Positions 1 to 7,724 of a stretch of DNA of 32,000 nt are shown here, one piece after another. The DNA lies in assembly GCA_016869645.1 (NCBI GenBank), contig VGDO01000051.1:1-32000 (forward strand). The letters are read 5' to 3'. The notes under the pieces are model-generated. The model saw only the letters and a list, made by a program, of their open reading frames with translations. It was not told the DNA's origin and did no database searches. The stretch comes from Alphaproteobacteria bacterium (GTDB lineage Bacteria; Pseudomonadota; Alphaproteobacteria; SHVW01). The translations under genes were made by a program, and so were the position numbers. Positions within the stretch are counted from its first letter, which is position 1. Every line of letters begins with the position of its first letter.

Positions 1-130
1 CGACGTACATGTGCAGCTTGAATCACGGCACAACCAGCCTGTCGAGCCTCTCAAACAAATTACATGACTACCGTCAAAGCCAAAATCCCCGCCTTTCAAT
101 TGCTTAGCTCGAAAATGGGGCAAAGTTCAG
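1..130 (-). mobile_element. Left IS1634-type insertion sequence end (partial)
   Basis: The reverse complement of this stretch matches 31839-31969 almost base for base; I count three substitutions and one single-base indel. It carries the IS end beginning CTGAACTTTGCCCC and about 120 bp of leader up to the first codons of the transposase, ATG at 10-8 on the minus strand, reading Met-Tyr-Val out of the window. The right copy shows the family because more of its transposase is visible. The outer edge at 130/131 is set by where the two copies stop matching. The rest of the element lies to the left of the window. Confidence 0.85.
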
Positions 131-229
131 GCTAACGGGGCGCGGCGGCGGCCCGGCACACGGCCCGCCGGCCAACCGCCGGCCGGCCAGCCACGGGGCG
201 AAGGGCGCGGGCGCCATCGGATCGAACGG
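131..229. other. Short GC-rich spacer between IS end and flgE
   Basis: This spacer separates the IS end from the stop codon of flgE. It is rich in GGCC/CCGG blocks that could fold into a hairpin downstream of flgE, but no T-run follows, so I do not call a terminator. No gene is visible. It contains no remnant of the recombinase seen at the other end of the window. Confidence 0.5.
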
Positions 230-1507
230 TCAGGCGCCAAGGCGCAGAATGTCCTTGTACAGCTCGTCGACCGTGCCGATCACCTTGGCATTGGCGCCAT
301 AGGCGTTCTGCGTGACGATCATCTGCGTCAGTTCCTCCGCGATGTCGACGGTCGAACTCTCGAGCGCCCGGGACACGATGCTGCCGGCGCCCGCCGTGCC
401 GGCAAGATAGGGATAGCCGGCACCCGATGCTACGGTCTCGCGGTAGATGCTGTTCTGGCCAGGTGCCAGGCCATTCGGGTTGGGAAACGTCGCCAGCGGA
501 ATTCTGTACAGGCTGCGCTTGGTTCCATTGGTGTACTGCGCCTCCAGAGCGCCGTCCGGATCGACGGTCAGGCCGGACAGCTGGCCGGCGGCGGCACCGT
601 CCTGTGTGATCGATGCGACTTCAAATGGCGCCGCCAGCGAGGTCAGGCCGCCGAAGTCGAGCTCGACCGTGTTGGGAACCGGCGCCGTCGAGCCGGGGGG
701 AGGGGGCGCCGCTCCGGTGACCGGCGTGAGGACGAAGGTGGCCGGGACCGCCAATGGCCGGACCGCGCCGTCCGGCGCGAAACCAATCGCAAACACGCCG
801 AGCTGAAGCGGCGCCGGCGGAGCGGCGGCGCCAGCAGCCATGGGCACCTCCTCGAGGACCCTGGCCGTCCATTGTCCCGACGCGGCATTCGCCGACGTCC
901 ATTCCAATCGGATCTGGTGCGCGCCGCCGATGTTGTCGTATGCCGTCAGCGAAGTGGTCAGCGGCACCGTCGCGTGGGCGGTCCCCGCGTCGGCCGGCAG
1001 ATTCAGCCTGACCGTCGCCCTGGTGGTCTGCGCCGCCGCCAGCCCGGTCTGCGGCACGCGGATCGCCCGGAGGTCGGCCGCCGCCGTGCCGGCGGCGGCA
1101 CCGCGAGCATCGGCTGCGAAACCTTGCAGATACGCTCCGGTGGCGCTTCTCATATAGCCGTCGGCATCGATGTCGAAATTGCCGGCCCGCGTATATGCGA
1201 GATCGGTCCGCTCGAACGACGGACGAACGATGAAAAATCCGCTTCCCGCCACCGCCAGATCGGTCGCCGATGTCGTGGACTGGATCTGACCTTGGCGCGC
1301 CACGTCGGGCGCGTTGACCGGAACGACGCCGCCGGGCTGCTGATACAACGGCAAGGTGTCGCTCGCCATGAGCGTGGCGAAATCGGCGCGCACCGCCTTG
1401 TAGCCGATCGTGTTCGAGTTGGCGACATTGTCCGATATCACCCCCAGGCGATGAGCGTTGCCGGACAGGCCCGAAACTCCGCAATACATCGATTCAGCCA
1501 AGCTCAT
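230..1507 (-). CDS. flgE: Flagellar hook protein FlgE
   Basis: This 425-residue protein would polymerise into the flagellar hook after export through the flagellar type III apparatus. The N-terminus carries the axial-protein signature, with NVANSNTIGYKA near residue 30 and TDLAVAGSGFF near residue 85. The C-terminus ends with the matching coiled segment containing TQNAYGANAKVI. The variable middle part is rich in Ala, Pro and Thr, as expected for the surface domains of a hook. I chose the ATG at 1507 because GGGAGGG lies five bases upstream and because the reading frame above it lacks the conserved start MSLAESMY. It is the last gene of the minus-strand hook/junction/cap block and lies 213 bp behind flgD, so it may have its own promoter. 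No clean sigma-54 site is visible in that gap. Confidence 0.96.
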   Translation of the reverse strand: MSLAESMYCGVSGLSGNAHRLGVISDNVANSNTIGYKAVRADFATLMASDTLPLYQQPGGVVPVNAPDVARQGQIQSTTSATDLAVAGSGFFIVRPSFERTDLAYTRAGNFDIDADGYMRSATGAYLQGFAADARGAAAGTAAADLRAIRVPQTGLAAAQTTRATVRLNLPADAGTAHATVPLTTSLTAYDNIGGAHQIRLEWTSANAASGQWTARVLEEVPMAAGAAAPPAPLQLGVFAIGFAPDGAVRPLAVPATFVLTPVTGAAPPPPGSTAPVPNTVELDFGGLTSLAAPFEVASITQDGAAAGQLSGLTVDPDGALEAQYTNGTKRSLYRIPLATFPNPNGLAPGQNSIYRETVASGAGYPYLAGTAGAGSIVSRALESSTVDIAEELTQMIVTQNAYGANAKVIGTVDELYKDILRLGA

Positions 1508-1720
1508 TTGTCCCTCCCACTGGTGAATTCCATAGCCGCCCGCCGACCGGGCCTCGATCTTCCGCGCCCGCGCGCCGCACCGACAGCTCATCGCCGTCCA
1601 TGCTCGCGGCACGAGCGCTGGCGCCTCGGCCGGCGCTCCTGCCCCCGTTTCCCGCAGCCGCGCGCCAGTTGCGCGGCCCGTGAGGCGCGGGACGCGACTC
1701 GCGAGCTCGCGAATGCGGCA
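1508..1720. other. flgD-flgE spacer, no gene
   Basis: The spacer is very GC-rich. It contains a 14-bp perfect palindrome, TCGCGAGCTCGCGA, at 1699-1712, and a sigma-54-like string whose GG-to-GC spacing is 9 instead of 10, which I do not accept. No small coding region is convincing. It may hold the flgE promoter or a processing site, but I cannot point to one. Confidence 0.4.
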
Positions 1721-2368
1721 CTAGAGCAGCCCGACCACGCTGCTCAGCAGCTCCTCGCCGATGTCGGTCTGCACCTTGATGTCGTTGCCGCTGCGGCTGA
1801 CGCCGGTGACGGTCGCGGTGCCGATCGGAACCACGTCGCGTGGCTTGCCGTCAGCGCCGAGGGCTGCGACCTTCACTCTGTAGACGCCGTCCGGCAACAA
1901 GCGCCCGCGGCTGTCCTTGCCGTCCCATGCGATCGACTGCTGACCGGCTTCGGTCGGCCCATTCAGTGTCCGAACGACGGCGCCCTGGGTATCGAGAATC
2001 GACACCGTGACTCCGCGCGCGCGCGCATCGAGCGCGTATTTGACCTCCGCCCGGTGTGCGTCCAGCTTCAACCCATTGCTGTTCAAAGCGATCTTGCGCC
2101 CGACCAGCTGTGAGGCCTGCAGCAGGTTCGACTGTGCCGCCTGCCGCCCGAGATCGGCAAAGCTGGCACTCATGTTCATCATCTGCTCGACCTGGGAAAA
2201 TTGGACCAACTGCCCGGTGAATTCATGAGTATCCATGGGCGACAGCGGGTTCTGGTTCTTCATTTGCGACGTGAGCAGCTTCAGGAACGTGCCAAAATTC
2301 CCGCGCGTCTTGTCGATCGACGCATCAACTTTGCCGGTCGCCGGGGGAAGCAGGGTCGAGAGTTCCAT
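1721..2368 (-). CDS. flgD: Flagellar hook capping protein FlgD
   Basis: FlgD is the scaffold that caps the growing hook and is needed for FlgE assembly. The 215 residues are the usual length. The N-terminal region has the family signature LLTSQMKNQNPLSPMD near residues 31-46, followed by a Gln/Met-rich helix with FSQVEQMM. The C-terminal half has the FlgD Ig-like and tudor-like region, including WDGKDSRGRLLPDGVYRVKV, and closes with a hydrophobic VVGLL tail. The ATG at 2368 has a strong AAGGAGGA site upstream. It lies 48 bp after the probable hook-length gene and before flgE, which is the conventional hook order. Confidence 0.97.
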   Translation of the reverse strand: MELSTLLPPATGKVDASIDKTRGNFGTFLKLLTSQMKNQNPLSPMDTHEFTGQLVQFSQVEQMMNMSASFADLGRQAAQSNLLQASQLVGRKIALNSNGLKLDAHRAEVKYALDARARGVTVSILDTQGAVVRTLNGPTEAGQQSIAWDGKDSRGRLLPDGVYRVKVAALGADGKPRDVVPIGTATVTGVSRSGNDIKVQTDIGEELLSSVVGLL

Positions 2369-2416
2369 CTCATTCCTCCTTGTGCGGTCTGGTTCGCGCG
2401 GTCCGGCTCGAGGCCG

Positions 2417-3598
2417 TCAGTCCAATGCGTCGGCGGCGTCCATCTCCGGACGGCGCGTGCCATGGCGACCCGAATTGGCGCCTTGTCTGATCACCTTGAA
2501 GGTTTGCTCTGCGGTCTGCCGCTCGGCCGTCGTCCTCGGCCCGCTTCCGGCCAGCTTGACGATGGCGGCCTGGGCGACCGCGGCAGCGGTTTCCGAGCCG
2601 GCATAGAAGACGCCGCCGGTCACGAACCCGCCTTGGATGTCGAGATTTGCCCGCAGGCTTTTCAGCGCCGGATCGGAAAAGACGATGTCGACCTGACGAT
2701 CGCCGCGCAGGCGGACCCAGGCCGCCGCGCGCGCCAGCTCGACGTCGAGGTTACTGGAATCGGGGGCCGGCGAGCCGCCCGCGTCGTGCGATGCCTCGAT
2801 CGCGGCGCGGGCGCCAGATGCCTCGCCGAGCCGGCGTTCGGGCCGTCCGGCGGCATATTCGTTCCAGTGTTCGCCCGGCGCGGCCCGGCGCTGAAGGCCG
2901 GGTTCCGGATCGACCGGCTTGAGCGTCGTCGAAGCGACCAGCATTGCGCCGCGCTCGCCCTGCGAGGGCGCCGACGCGACCTTCCGGGGTGTATCGGACT
3001 GCGGCGGCGCGAGCCAGCGCGCGACGGCGTCGGCCGGGCTGATGCGGCAGATCGCCGGCCCCGCCTGGCGCGCGCCGGACGGGCCGGCTGCCGGCTGGCT
3101 GGCCGCCGCTGCCGTTCCGCCCGGAGAGCCGTCACCGCCGCTGCCGCTTGCGCGTCGCGGTTCCGGCGGCGGGGCGACATCGCTCCGATCGCCGAATGCA
3201 CCGATCTTGCCTCGATCGTCGGCCAACCGATCCTTCCGTTGCCCGGCGGAATCTGTCTCGGGATCCGCTTTGCTACGCTCTGCCGCGACCGCTGCGCCGC
3301 CGCCGGAACCCCGTCGGTCGACGCCGGCAGGGCTGGCACGGTCGCGCCATGTGCCGACCGCTCCTTCCGAGTCCGATGGTTCGGCCCGCGACGCGGGCTC
3401 CGGCCGCAGCTGACCACGCGCCACCCGATCCGCCTGCATGACGGCGGCATACAGCGACAAAAACTGCCGGTTGACTGCGGCATCCGCACCAACCGGACCA
3501 GCGGCCGAACCGACGGCCGGACCAACGAGCGGGCCGACGGGCCGATCGATGCCGCCGGCTGCCTGCGGCGCGGCGCCCCGCGCCGAGATCGAATTCAT
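2417..3598 (-). CDS. Probable FliK-type hook-length control protein
   Basis: This 393-residue protein is low in complexity over most of its length, being rich in Ala, Gly, Pro, Arg and Ser. It is more structured from about residue 290, where WVRLRGDRQVDIVF and SLRANLDIQGG alternate hydrophobic and charged residues. FliK proteins have a long disordered ruler half and a compact C-terminal switch domain that senses FlhB, and the length, composition and position just upstream of flgD and flgE fit that role. I see no unambiguous Flg_hook signature, so the call rests mainly on context. The ATG at 3598 is preceded by GGAGAG. It could also be an unrelated low-complexity flagellar protein. GC-rich composition opens long spurious frames on the other strand here. 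Confidence 0.6.
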   Translation of the reverse strand: MNSISARGAAPQAAGGIDRPVGPLVGPAVGSAAGPVGADAAVNRQFLSLYAAVMQADRVARGQLRPEPASRAEPSDSEGAVGTWRDRASPAGVDRRGSGGGAAVAAERSKADPETDSAGQRKDRLADDRGKIGAFGDRSDVAPPPEPRRASGSGGDGSPGGTAAAASQPAAGPSGARQAGPAICRISPADAVARWLAPPQSDTPRKVASAPSQGERGAMLVASTTLKPVDPEPGLQRRAAPGEHWNEYAAGRPERRLGEASGARAAIEASHDAGGSPAPDSSNLDVELARAAAWVRLRGDRQVDIVFSDPALKSLRANLDIQGGFVTGGVFYAGSETAAAVAQAAIVKLAGSGPRTTAERQTAEQTFKVIRQGANSGRHGTRRPEMDAADALD

Positions 3599-3639
3599 GG
3601 TGTCTCTCCTGTAGGCCGCTACATGCCGCCGGCGGGCAA

Positions 3640-4083
3640 TCAGTCGGCCGCTGCGAGACCAGCCGCGAGGCCGGCATGGCGGCCCGGCCGGGCTGCCGCC
3701 AGATCCAGGGACAAGGCCGCCTTGTCGTCCAGCGCGCGCCAGGCCTGTCGCAGGGGTTCGATCAGCTCAGCCAGCTGCTCAGCCAGATCAGCATCGTTGC
3801 GCGCGTCGACCAGCGGCAACTTGCCGATGATTGTCCGCAGCAGCGCATCGGTTTGACGGCTCCACGGATCGGCGGCATCGGACCGAATGCCCGACCGCAG
3901 GTCGCTGATCAGTTCGATCGCGCAGGCGACGGACCGGCACCGAAGCTCGATCCGATGGCCCCGGCTGTGCCGCGCCGCCTCGACGAGCATCTGCTTGATC
4001 TCGTCATAGATCGCCGCCACGACCGCGGTTGGCCGAATCTGAGTCGAGTTGGATTCGTCCTGCACGTTGCCGCCACACGTCAT
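3640..4083 (-). CDS. FliS-like flagellar chaperone paralogue
   Basis: This 147-residue, largely helical protein parallels the FliS encoded just upstream. Its C-terminal segment RNDADLAEQLAELIEPL followed by RQAWRAL lines up with RNDPGIAREVVTVLSPL followed by AASWRSL of that FliS. An N-terminal helix, VVAAIYDEIKQMLVEAAR, stands where FliS has its first long helix. It may chaperone a different axial or cap protein, in the way FliT accompanies FliD, but the partner cannot be read from sequence. The frame is open well upstream. I place the start at the ATG at 4083 because AGGAGGA lies eight bases before it and a sigma-54-type promoter at 4137-4152 sits just beyond. The C-terminal 25 residues are Ala/Arg/Gly-rich and probably disordered. 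Confidence 0.65.
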   Translation of the reverse strand: MTCGGNVQDESNSTQIRPTAVVAAIYDEIKQMLVEAARHSRGHRIELRCRSVACAIELISDLRSGIRSDAADPWSRQTDALLRTIIGKLPLVDARNDADLAEQLAELIEPLRQAWRALDDKAALSLDLAAARPGRHAGLAAGLAAAD

Positions 4084-4136
4084 CGCGTCGTCCTCCTGCT
4101 GAAAACTTTGCGCTCGATCGTCACGCCTGGATGTTT

Positions 4137-4152
4137 TGCAAGTCCCGCGCCA
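4137..4152 (-). promoter_or_regulatory. Sigma-54-type promoter for the FliS-like gene
   Basis: Read on the minus strand the site is TGGCGCGGGACTTGCA. It has the -24 GG and -12 GC separated by exactly ten bases and the fuller core TGGC-N7-TTGC. Transcription would begin near 4126, giving a leader of about 43 nt before the ATG at 4083. It would allow the FliS-like, FliK-like, flgD and flgE genes to be transcribed apart from fliD and fliS. Confidence 0.65.
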
Positions 4153-4270
4153 ATTCAGGAGACCTTTTTCTGCAGTCATCGGATCGGCCGCGGCGGCCGA
4201 GTGGCATCGACACGCCGACGCCACGGCCACGCCAGACCGACGGCCGGCGGCACGACGACGAGCAGTGTGG

Positions 4271-4750
4271 TCAGGCGCTGATTGACAGGCGCTGCCGTTC
4301 GCGCCCGGCAGGCGCGGCGCGATCCGGATCGGTCGTCGCGCCGGCGACCGGCATCGTGTCAGGCGATCGGGGCGTCTCCGCCGCGGGCTCGGCCAGGCTC
4401 CGCCAAGATGCCGCAAGCGGCGACAGAACGGTCACGACCTCGCGGGCAATGCCAGGATCGTTGCGGATCTCGAAGTCGACGAGGCGCCTGATGGCGAAGC
4501 GGTAGAGCGCGTCCAGATTGACGGCGATCTGACCGCCTTGATCGACATCGAGTGCCTGCTGGAAGCTGGCCAGCACTTTGCAGACCTTGGAAACGTGGGC
4601 ATGACGCTCGTCGATATTGCCTTTGATCGCCGCGTCGATCGCCGCCTCGACCGAGACCAGTATGCCCTGCATCAGTCGATCGACGATTCGAATCGATGAC
4701 ATCGACTGGAGTGCTTGCTCGCGATAGGTCCGGCGGGCCAAGTCTGACAT
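4271..4750 (-). CDS. fliS: Flagellar export chaperone FliS
   Basis: FliS binds the C-terminal end of flagellin in the cytoplasm and keeps it from polymerising before export. The protein has the FliS layout: an N-terminal segment with TYREQALQSM, a long amphipathic helix with RLMQGILVSVEAAIDAAI, a middle helix over KVCKVLASFQQALD, and a last helix ending SWRSL. At 159 residues it is slightly longer than usual because of a Pro/Ala-rich tail after residue 125. I took the ATG at 4750, giving a start MSDLARRTY. An upstream ATG at 4804 is in frame but would overlap fliD by 32 bp. It follows fliD by 22 bp, the common fliD-fliS order. A 187-bp gap holding a promoter follows. Confidence 0.9.
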   Translation of the reverse strand: MSDLARRTYREQALQSMSSIRIVDRLMQGILVSVEAAIDAAIKGNIDERHAHVSKVCKVLASFQQALDVDQGGQIAVNLDALYRFAIRRLVDFEIRNDPGIAREVVTVLSPLAASWRSLAEPAAETPRSPDTMPVAGATTDPDRAAPAGRERQRLSISA

Positions 4751-4772
4751 GACTCCCTGCAGATCGTAGTTG

Positions 4773-7166
4773 TTACTGGTTGTCCTTGTTGCCGGCGAGC
4801 GCATTGAATGCGGCGGTCATCGACTCGCGCAGCGATTGCATTTTCGCCATGGCCGCTTCCATGCGCTGATACTTGGCCATCAGCGCCGTCTTTTGACGCT
4901 CGACGCGCTGCCTGGCTTCGTCGACGCGCTTCTGGAGATTGGCGTTCGTGTCCTGCAGCGAGCCGAGTTCGTTGGCGATGTCGCCCGTATCCGCCGTCAG
5001 CAGCTGAGTGAGCTGGCCGTACATGAGCGCGGCGCGACCCGACTTGATGTTGACGACGGTCGGCGCCAGAGCAAGGTTGTCCGATAGATAAAGCGACAGC
5101 CCGCGCGCCGATCCGCTGTCCACGTGAAAAACGTTGCCGGTCCGGCTCACGTTGCGCGCGACGCCATTCTCCGTGAAGTTGAACGAGTCCGGCGACCCGC
5201 CCGCACCCGGCTGGTACGAAAAGCTGAACGGTCCCGCTCCAGCTCCGACCGTCTGCGCCGAGAAGCCGATCACGGTGAGCCGAGGATCGGCGGGCGCAAC
5301 GGTGAACGCGAACAGCTTGCGGACGTCATCGGGTGCCTTGTCGATCGCCGCCGTCAGCTTGGCCATGTCCAGCGTCAGCAGCCCTTTGACCTTTCCGGTC
5401 TGGCTGTCGGTCTGCGAATTGTCGACCGAGATTCCGATATCGGGCAGCGTCTGCACCCGGCCGCTGACTCCCTCGCCGAAGGCCTGCGCGCCGATCGTCG
5501 AGACGAGGAAGGTGGCCAGACCTCGCAGCGAGCCCGACCGCGCCAAGACGCTGTCCGGGCTGAGCGCTCCTGAGGCCGGATCGTACGCAGTCTGCTTCCG
5601 GATCAACTCGAGCATGCTGTTGTAGGCGTCGACGAAAGCCTTGATTTCGTTGGCTATGCCATAGGCGGCGCGGCCGATCTTAAGCTGGATGTCGGTGCCG
5701 GGCTCGGCCTTCACGACGCTGAGGGACAGGCCGGCAACGATGTCGTCCGCCTGGTTCGTCGGGCGCTCGATCAGCTGGCCGTCGAGCCGGAGCTGCATCT
5801 TCTGCGCCATCTGAATGACCTGAGGCGCGGCCGCGGCCGGCTGGTAGGCCCCCACTGCCCCGACACCCTCGACACTCACGTCGCTGAAGATTCCGCCGCG
5901 GCGGTCCGTGATGGTCAGCGCGCCGTTGCCATAGGCGACGGATAGGTCGTCGCGCCCTCCGTCAGCGGTCCGCAGCGCGAGCTGGAGCTTGGCGGCCAGA
6001 TCCGCGCCGCCGGTGGCGCCTGATGTGTCAAATCTGGTCAGGGCGATCGAATCGACGCCCGGTCGGGCAATCGCGAGGCGCACGCCGTTCAAAGCCGTGC
6101 CGGCGCCCAGCTGGTCGACCGTCTGCGAACTCGCCTGCCCGAACAGGCTGAGGAAGTTGCCGGTCTGCAGGCTGCTGGACACGCCGGAGACATGAATGTC
6201 GACCCCGAGCGAGCCGCCGTTGATAACCAGGTAGTTCTTGGCCGGGCCGACGGTGATCACTGATGCCATGACCGGTCCGGCCACCAGCTGGCTGGCGCCG
6301 TTGATCTTCGAACGGACGTCCTGCAGGCTGTCGCTGGCCACGATGGTCACCGCCGCGGCGGCGGCGCCGGGTTCCTGGCTCAACGGCGAAACGGCGGTGG
6401 CAGCCTGGACGTCAGTCAAGGTGATCGGCACGGCGGACGACGACTTCTCCTGCGCCCAAATGACCAGCAGATCGCCGACCACGCCGGCTCGGAACCCCGA
6501 TGCGGTCGCTTGGCTTGACGCATTGAAAGCCGTCGCCCATTGCTGGACATCGGCTCCGCCGGCCGCAAAGGAGATCGTCTGCCCCCCTACGGTCAGCTCA
6601 AGCCTGAGGCTTCGACCACCGGCGAGCTTCGAGTTGAGCGAGGCGGTATGGTAGGTCTGTCGCTGGTTGGCACCGCCGACGGCGAAGCTTCCCTCGACGC
6701 CGAGCGCGACCGCCGGATCTACGACCGCAGCCGAGCGCAGCTTGGCCGCCTTGGCTACCTGGAGCACCTCCAGCCGATAGCTGCCGGCGACCGCCGTGTT
6801 ATCGACGCTGGCGCTGATCAGGTCGGTGGCGGCCGACGCCGTGCCGGTTTGACCCGCCTGGCGTGCGGTTGCCGCGTCGATCACCTTGCTTTCAAAGATG
6901 TCGAACGACTTGTCGGCCGAGACCTTGCCGTACAGCTTTTGAATGCTCGAGTTCAGCGAACTGGCAATCGACCGGAAATCCGAAAGCGCCTTGATTTTCG
7001 TCGAATTCTGATCGATCCGCGAGATCACGCTCGACAGCCGCGCCTCTTTCGCTTTCGCGATGCTGTCGACCGCCGATTTCCAGTCGATGTTCGACGACAG
7101 GCCGGAAAACATGACCGACCCGTTGTCGCCCACCGACATGTTCTTGGTATTGACGGAGACTGCCAT
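4773..7166 (-). CDS. fliD: Flagellar filament cap protein FliD (hook-associated protein 2)
   Basis: FliD forms the cap at the filament tip under which flagellin subunits fold. The N-terminal 100 residues match the family, with FSGLSSNIDWKSAVDSIAKA and a following coil that contains RIDQNSTKIKALSDFRS. The C-terminal 60 residues form a heptad-rich coil around NANLQKRVDEARQRVERQ. At 797 residues it is much longer than the roughly 470 residues of enteric FliD. The excess lies in the middle, surface-exposed part, which is Ala/Gly/Ser/Val-rich. The ATG at 7166 has a GGAG-containing purine tract upstream; a second Met at residue 10 is less likely. It lies 33 bp after fliW in the same operon. Confidence 0.95.
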   Translation of the reverse strand: MAVSVNTKNMSVGDNGSVMFSGLSSNIDWKSAVDSIAKAKEARLSSVISRIDQNSTKIKALSDFRSIASSLNSSIQKLYGKVSADKSFDIFESKVIDAATARQAGQTGTASAATDLISASVDNTAVAGSYRLEVLQVAKAAKLRSAAVVDPAVALGVEGSFAVGGANQRQTYHTASLNSKLAGGRSLRLELTVGGQTISFAAGGADVQQWATAFNASSQATASGFRAGVVGDLLVIWAQEKSSSAVPITLTDVQAATAVSPLSQEPGAAAAAVTIVASDSLQDVRSKINGASQLVAGPVMASVITVGPAKNYLVINGGSLGVDIHVSGVSSSLQTGNFLSLFGQASSQTVDQLGAGTALNGVRLAIARPGVDSIALTRFDTSGATGGADLAAKLQLALRTADGGRDDLSVAYGNGALTITDRRGGIFSDVSVEGVGAVGAYQPAAAAPQVIQMAQKMQLRLDGQLIERPTNQADDIVAGLSLSVVKAEPGTDIQLKIGRAAYGIANEIKAFVDAYNSMLELIRKQTAYDPASGALSPDSVLARSGSLRGLATFLVSTIGAQAFGEGVSGRVQTLPDIGISVDNSQTDSQTGKVKGLLTLDMAKLTAAIDKAPDDVRKLFAFTVAPADPRLTVIGFSAQTVGAGAGPFSFSYQPGAGGSPDSFNFTENGVARNVSRTGNVFHVDSGSARGLSLYLSDNLALAPTVVNIKSGRAALMYGQLTQLLTADTGDIANELGSLQDTNANLQKRVDEARQRVERQKTALMAKYQRMEAAMAKMQSLRESMTAAFNALAGNKDNQ

Positions 7167-7199
7167 GGTCGCAACCTGCTCCTGCTCGTCCGAGCCAGC

Positions 7200-7715
7200 C
7201 TACAGGAAGTGCCGAATCGGGTACTGCTCGTCGGCCAGGATGTGCTGCCAGGCGCGCCGCGTGTTCAGGTCGAGCATGACCGGAGCGCGCAAATTGAGCG
7301 ACAGCTTGGGTCCGCTCGGCGAGCGCCGCAGGTTGGCAATCAGGATGACGCCGAACTCGTGGTTGTCGATGCCGCATGCGCGCGCCGCGGCGTCGGCGTC
7401 GGGCGCCCGTATCAGCGGATTGTCACGATCGAAGGCCAGAACAAGAAAGGACAATTTTTCGTCTTCGATCACCTGCATGAGCTGGAACGGTCGAAGGCGG
7501 TCGCTTTCGAGCGGCACCAACGCGAACGAGCGGGCGGCGGGAAAGCCGAGCAGGCCGTCGGGCAGGGCCACGGCCCTGTCGAGATCGAACATGAATTGGC
7601 CGAAGCGGCTCTTGACGGGGACAAGACGGCCCGTCGATGTGGGGCCGCCAGCCGTCGAGCCGAAGAAGGCGGCGATCCGGGTCGACGAGCGCTTGTCGAT
7701 GGTTTCCAGCAGCAC
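7200..7715 (-). CDS. fliW: Flagellar assembly factor FliW
   Basis: FliW is a cytoplasmic regulator known in other bacteria to bind flagellin and to antagonise the translational regulator CsrA. The family core is clear: LPDGLLGFP near residue 52, PFQLMQV near residue 76, ANLRRSPSGPKLSLNLRAP, and a C-terminal EQYPIRH. It has 171 residues against about 150 in the family, the extra being an N-terminal arm. I chose the GTG at 7715 because AGGAGT lies seven bases upstream and overlaps the stop codon TAG of flgL, which suggests coupled translation. A later ATG at the start of MFDLDRAV is an alternative. No csrA is visible in the window. Confidence 0.92.
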   Translation of the reverse strand: MLLETIDKRSSTRIAAFFGSTAGGPTSTGRLVPVKSRFGQFMFDLDRAVALPDGLLGFPAARSFALVPLESDRLRPFQLMQVIEDEKLSFLVLAFDRDNPLIRAPDADAAARACGIDNHEFGVILIANLRRSPSGPKLSLNLRAPVMLDLNTRRAWQHILADEQYPIRHFL

Positions 7716-7724
7716 GCGGCACTC

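Noticed and set aside
131..229. Terminator after flgE
   Set aside because: GC-rich inverted blocks exist but there is no T-run and the stems are imperfect.
1645..1680. Sigma-54-like string upstream of flgE (TGGCGCGCGGCTGC on the minus strand)
   Set aside because: The GG-to-GC spacing is nine bases instead of ten and the -12 part lacks TTGC; the stretch is very GC-rich, so chance matches are expected.
2201..3856. 551-residue plus-strand open frame
   Set aside because: It lies antisense to flgD, the FliK-like gene and the FliS-like gene and has the Arg/Gly/Ala-rich composition of high-GC shadow frames; no family resemblance.
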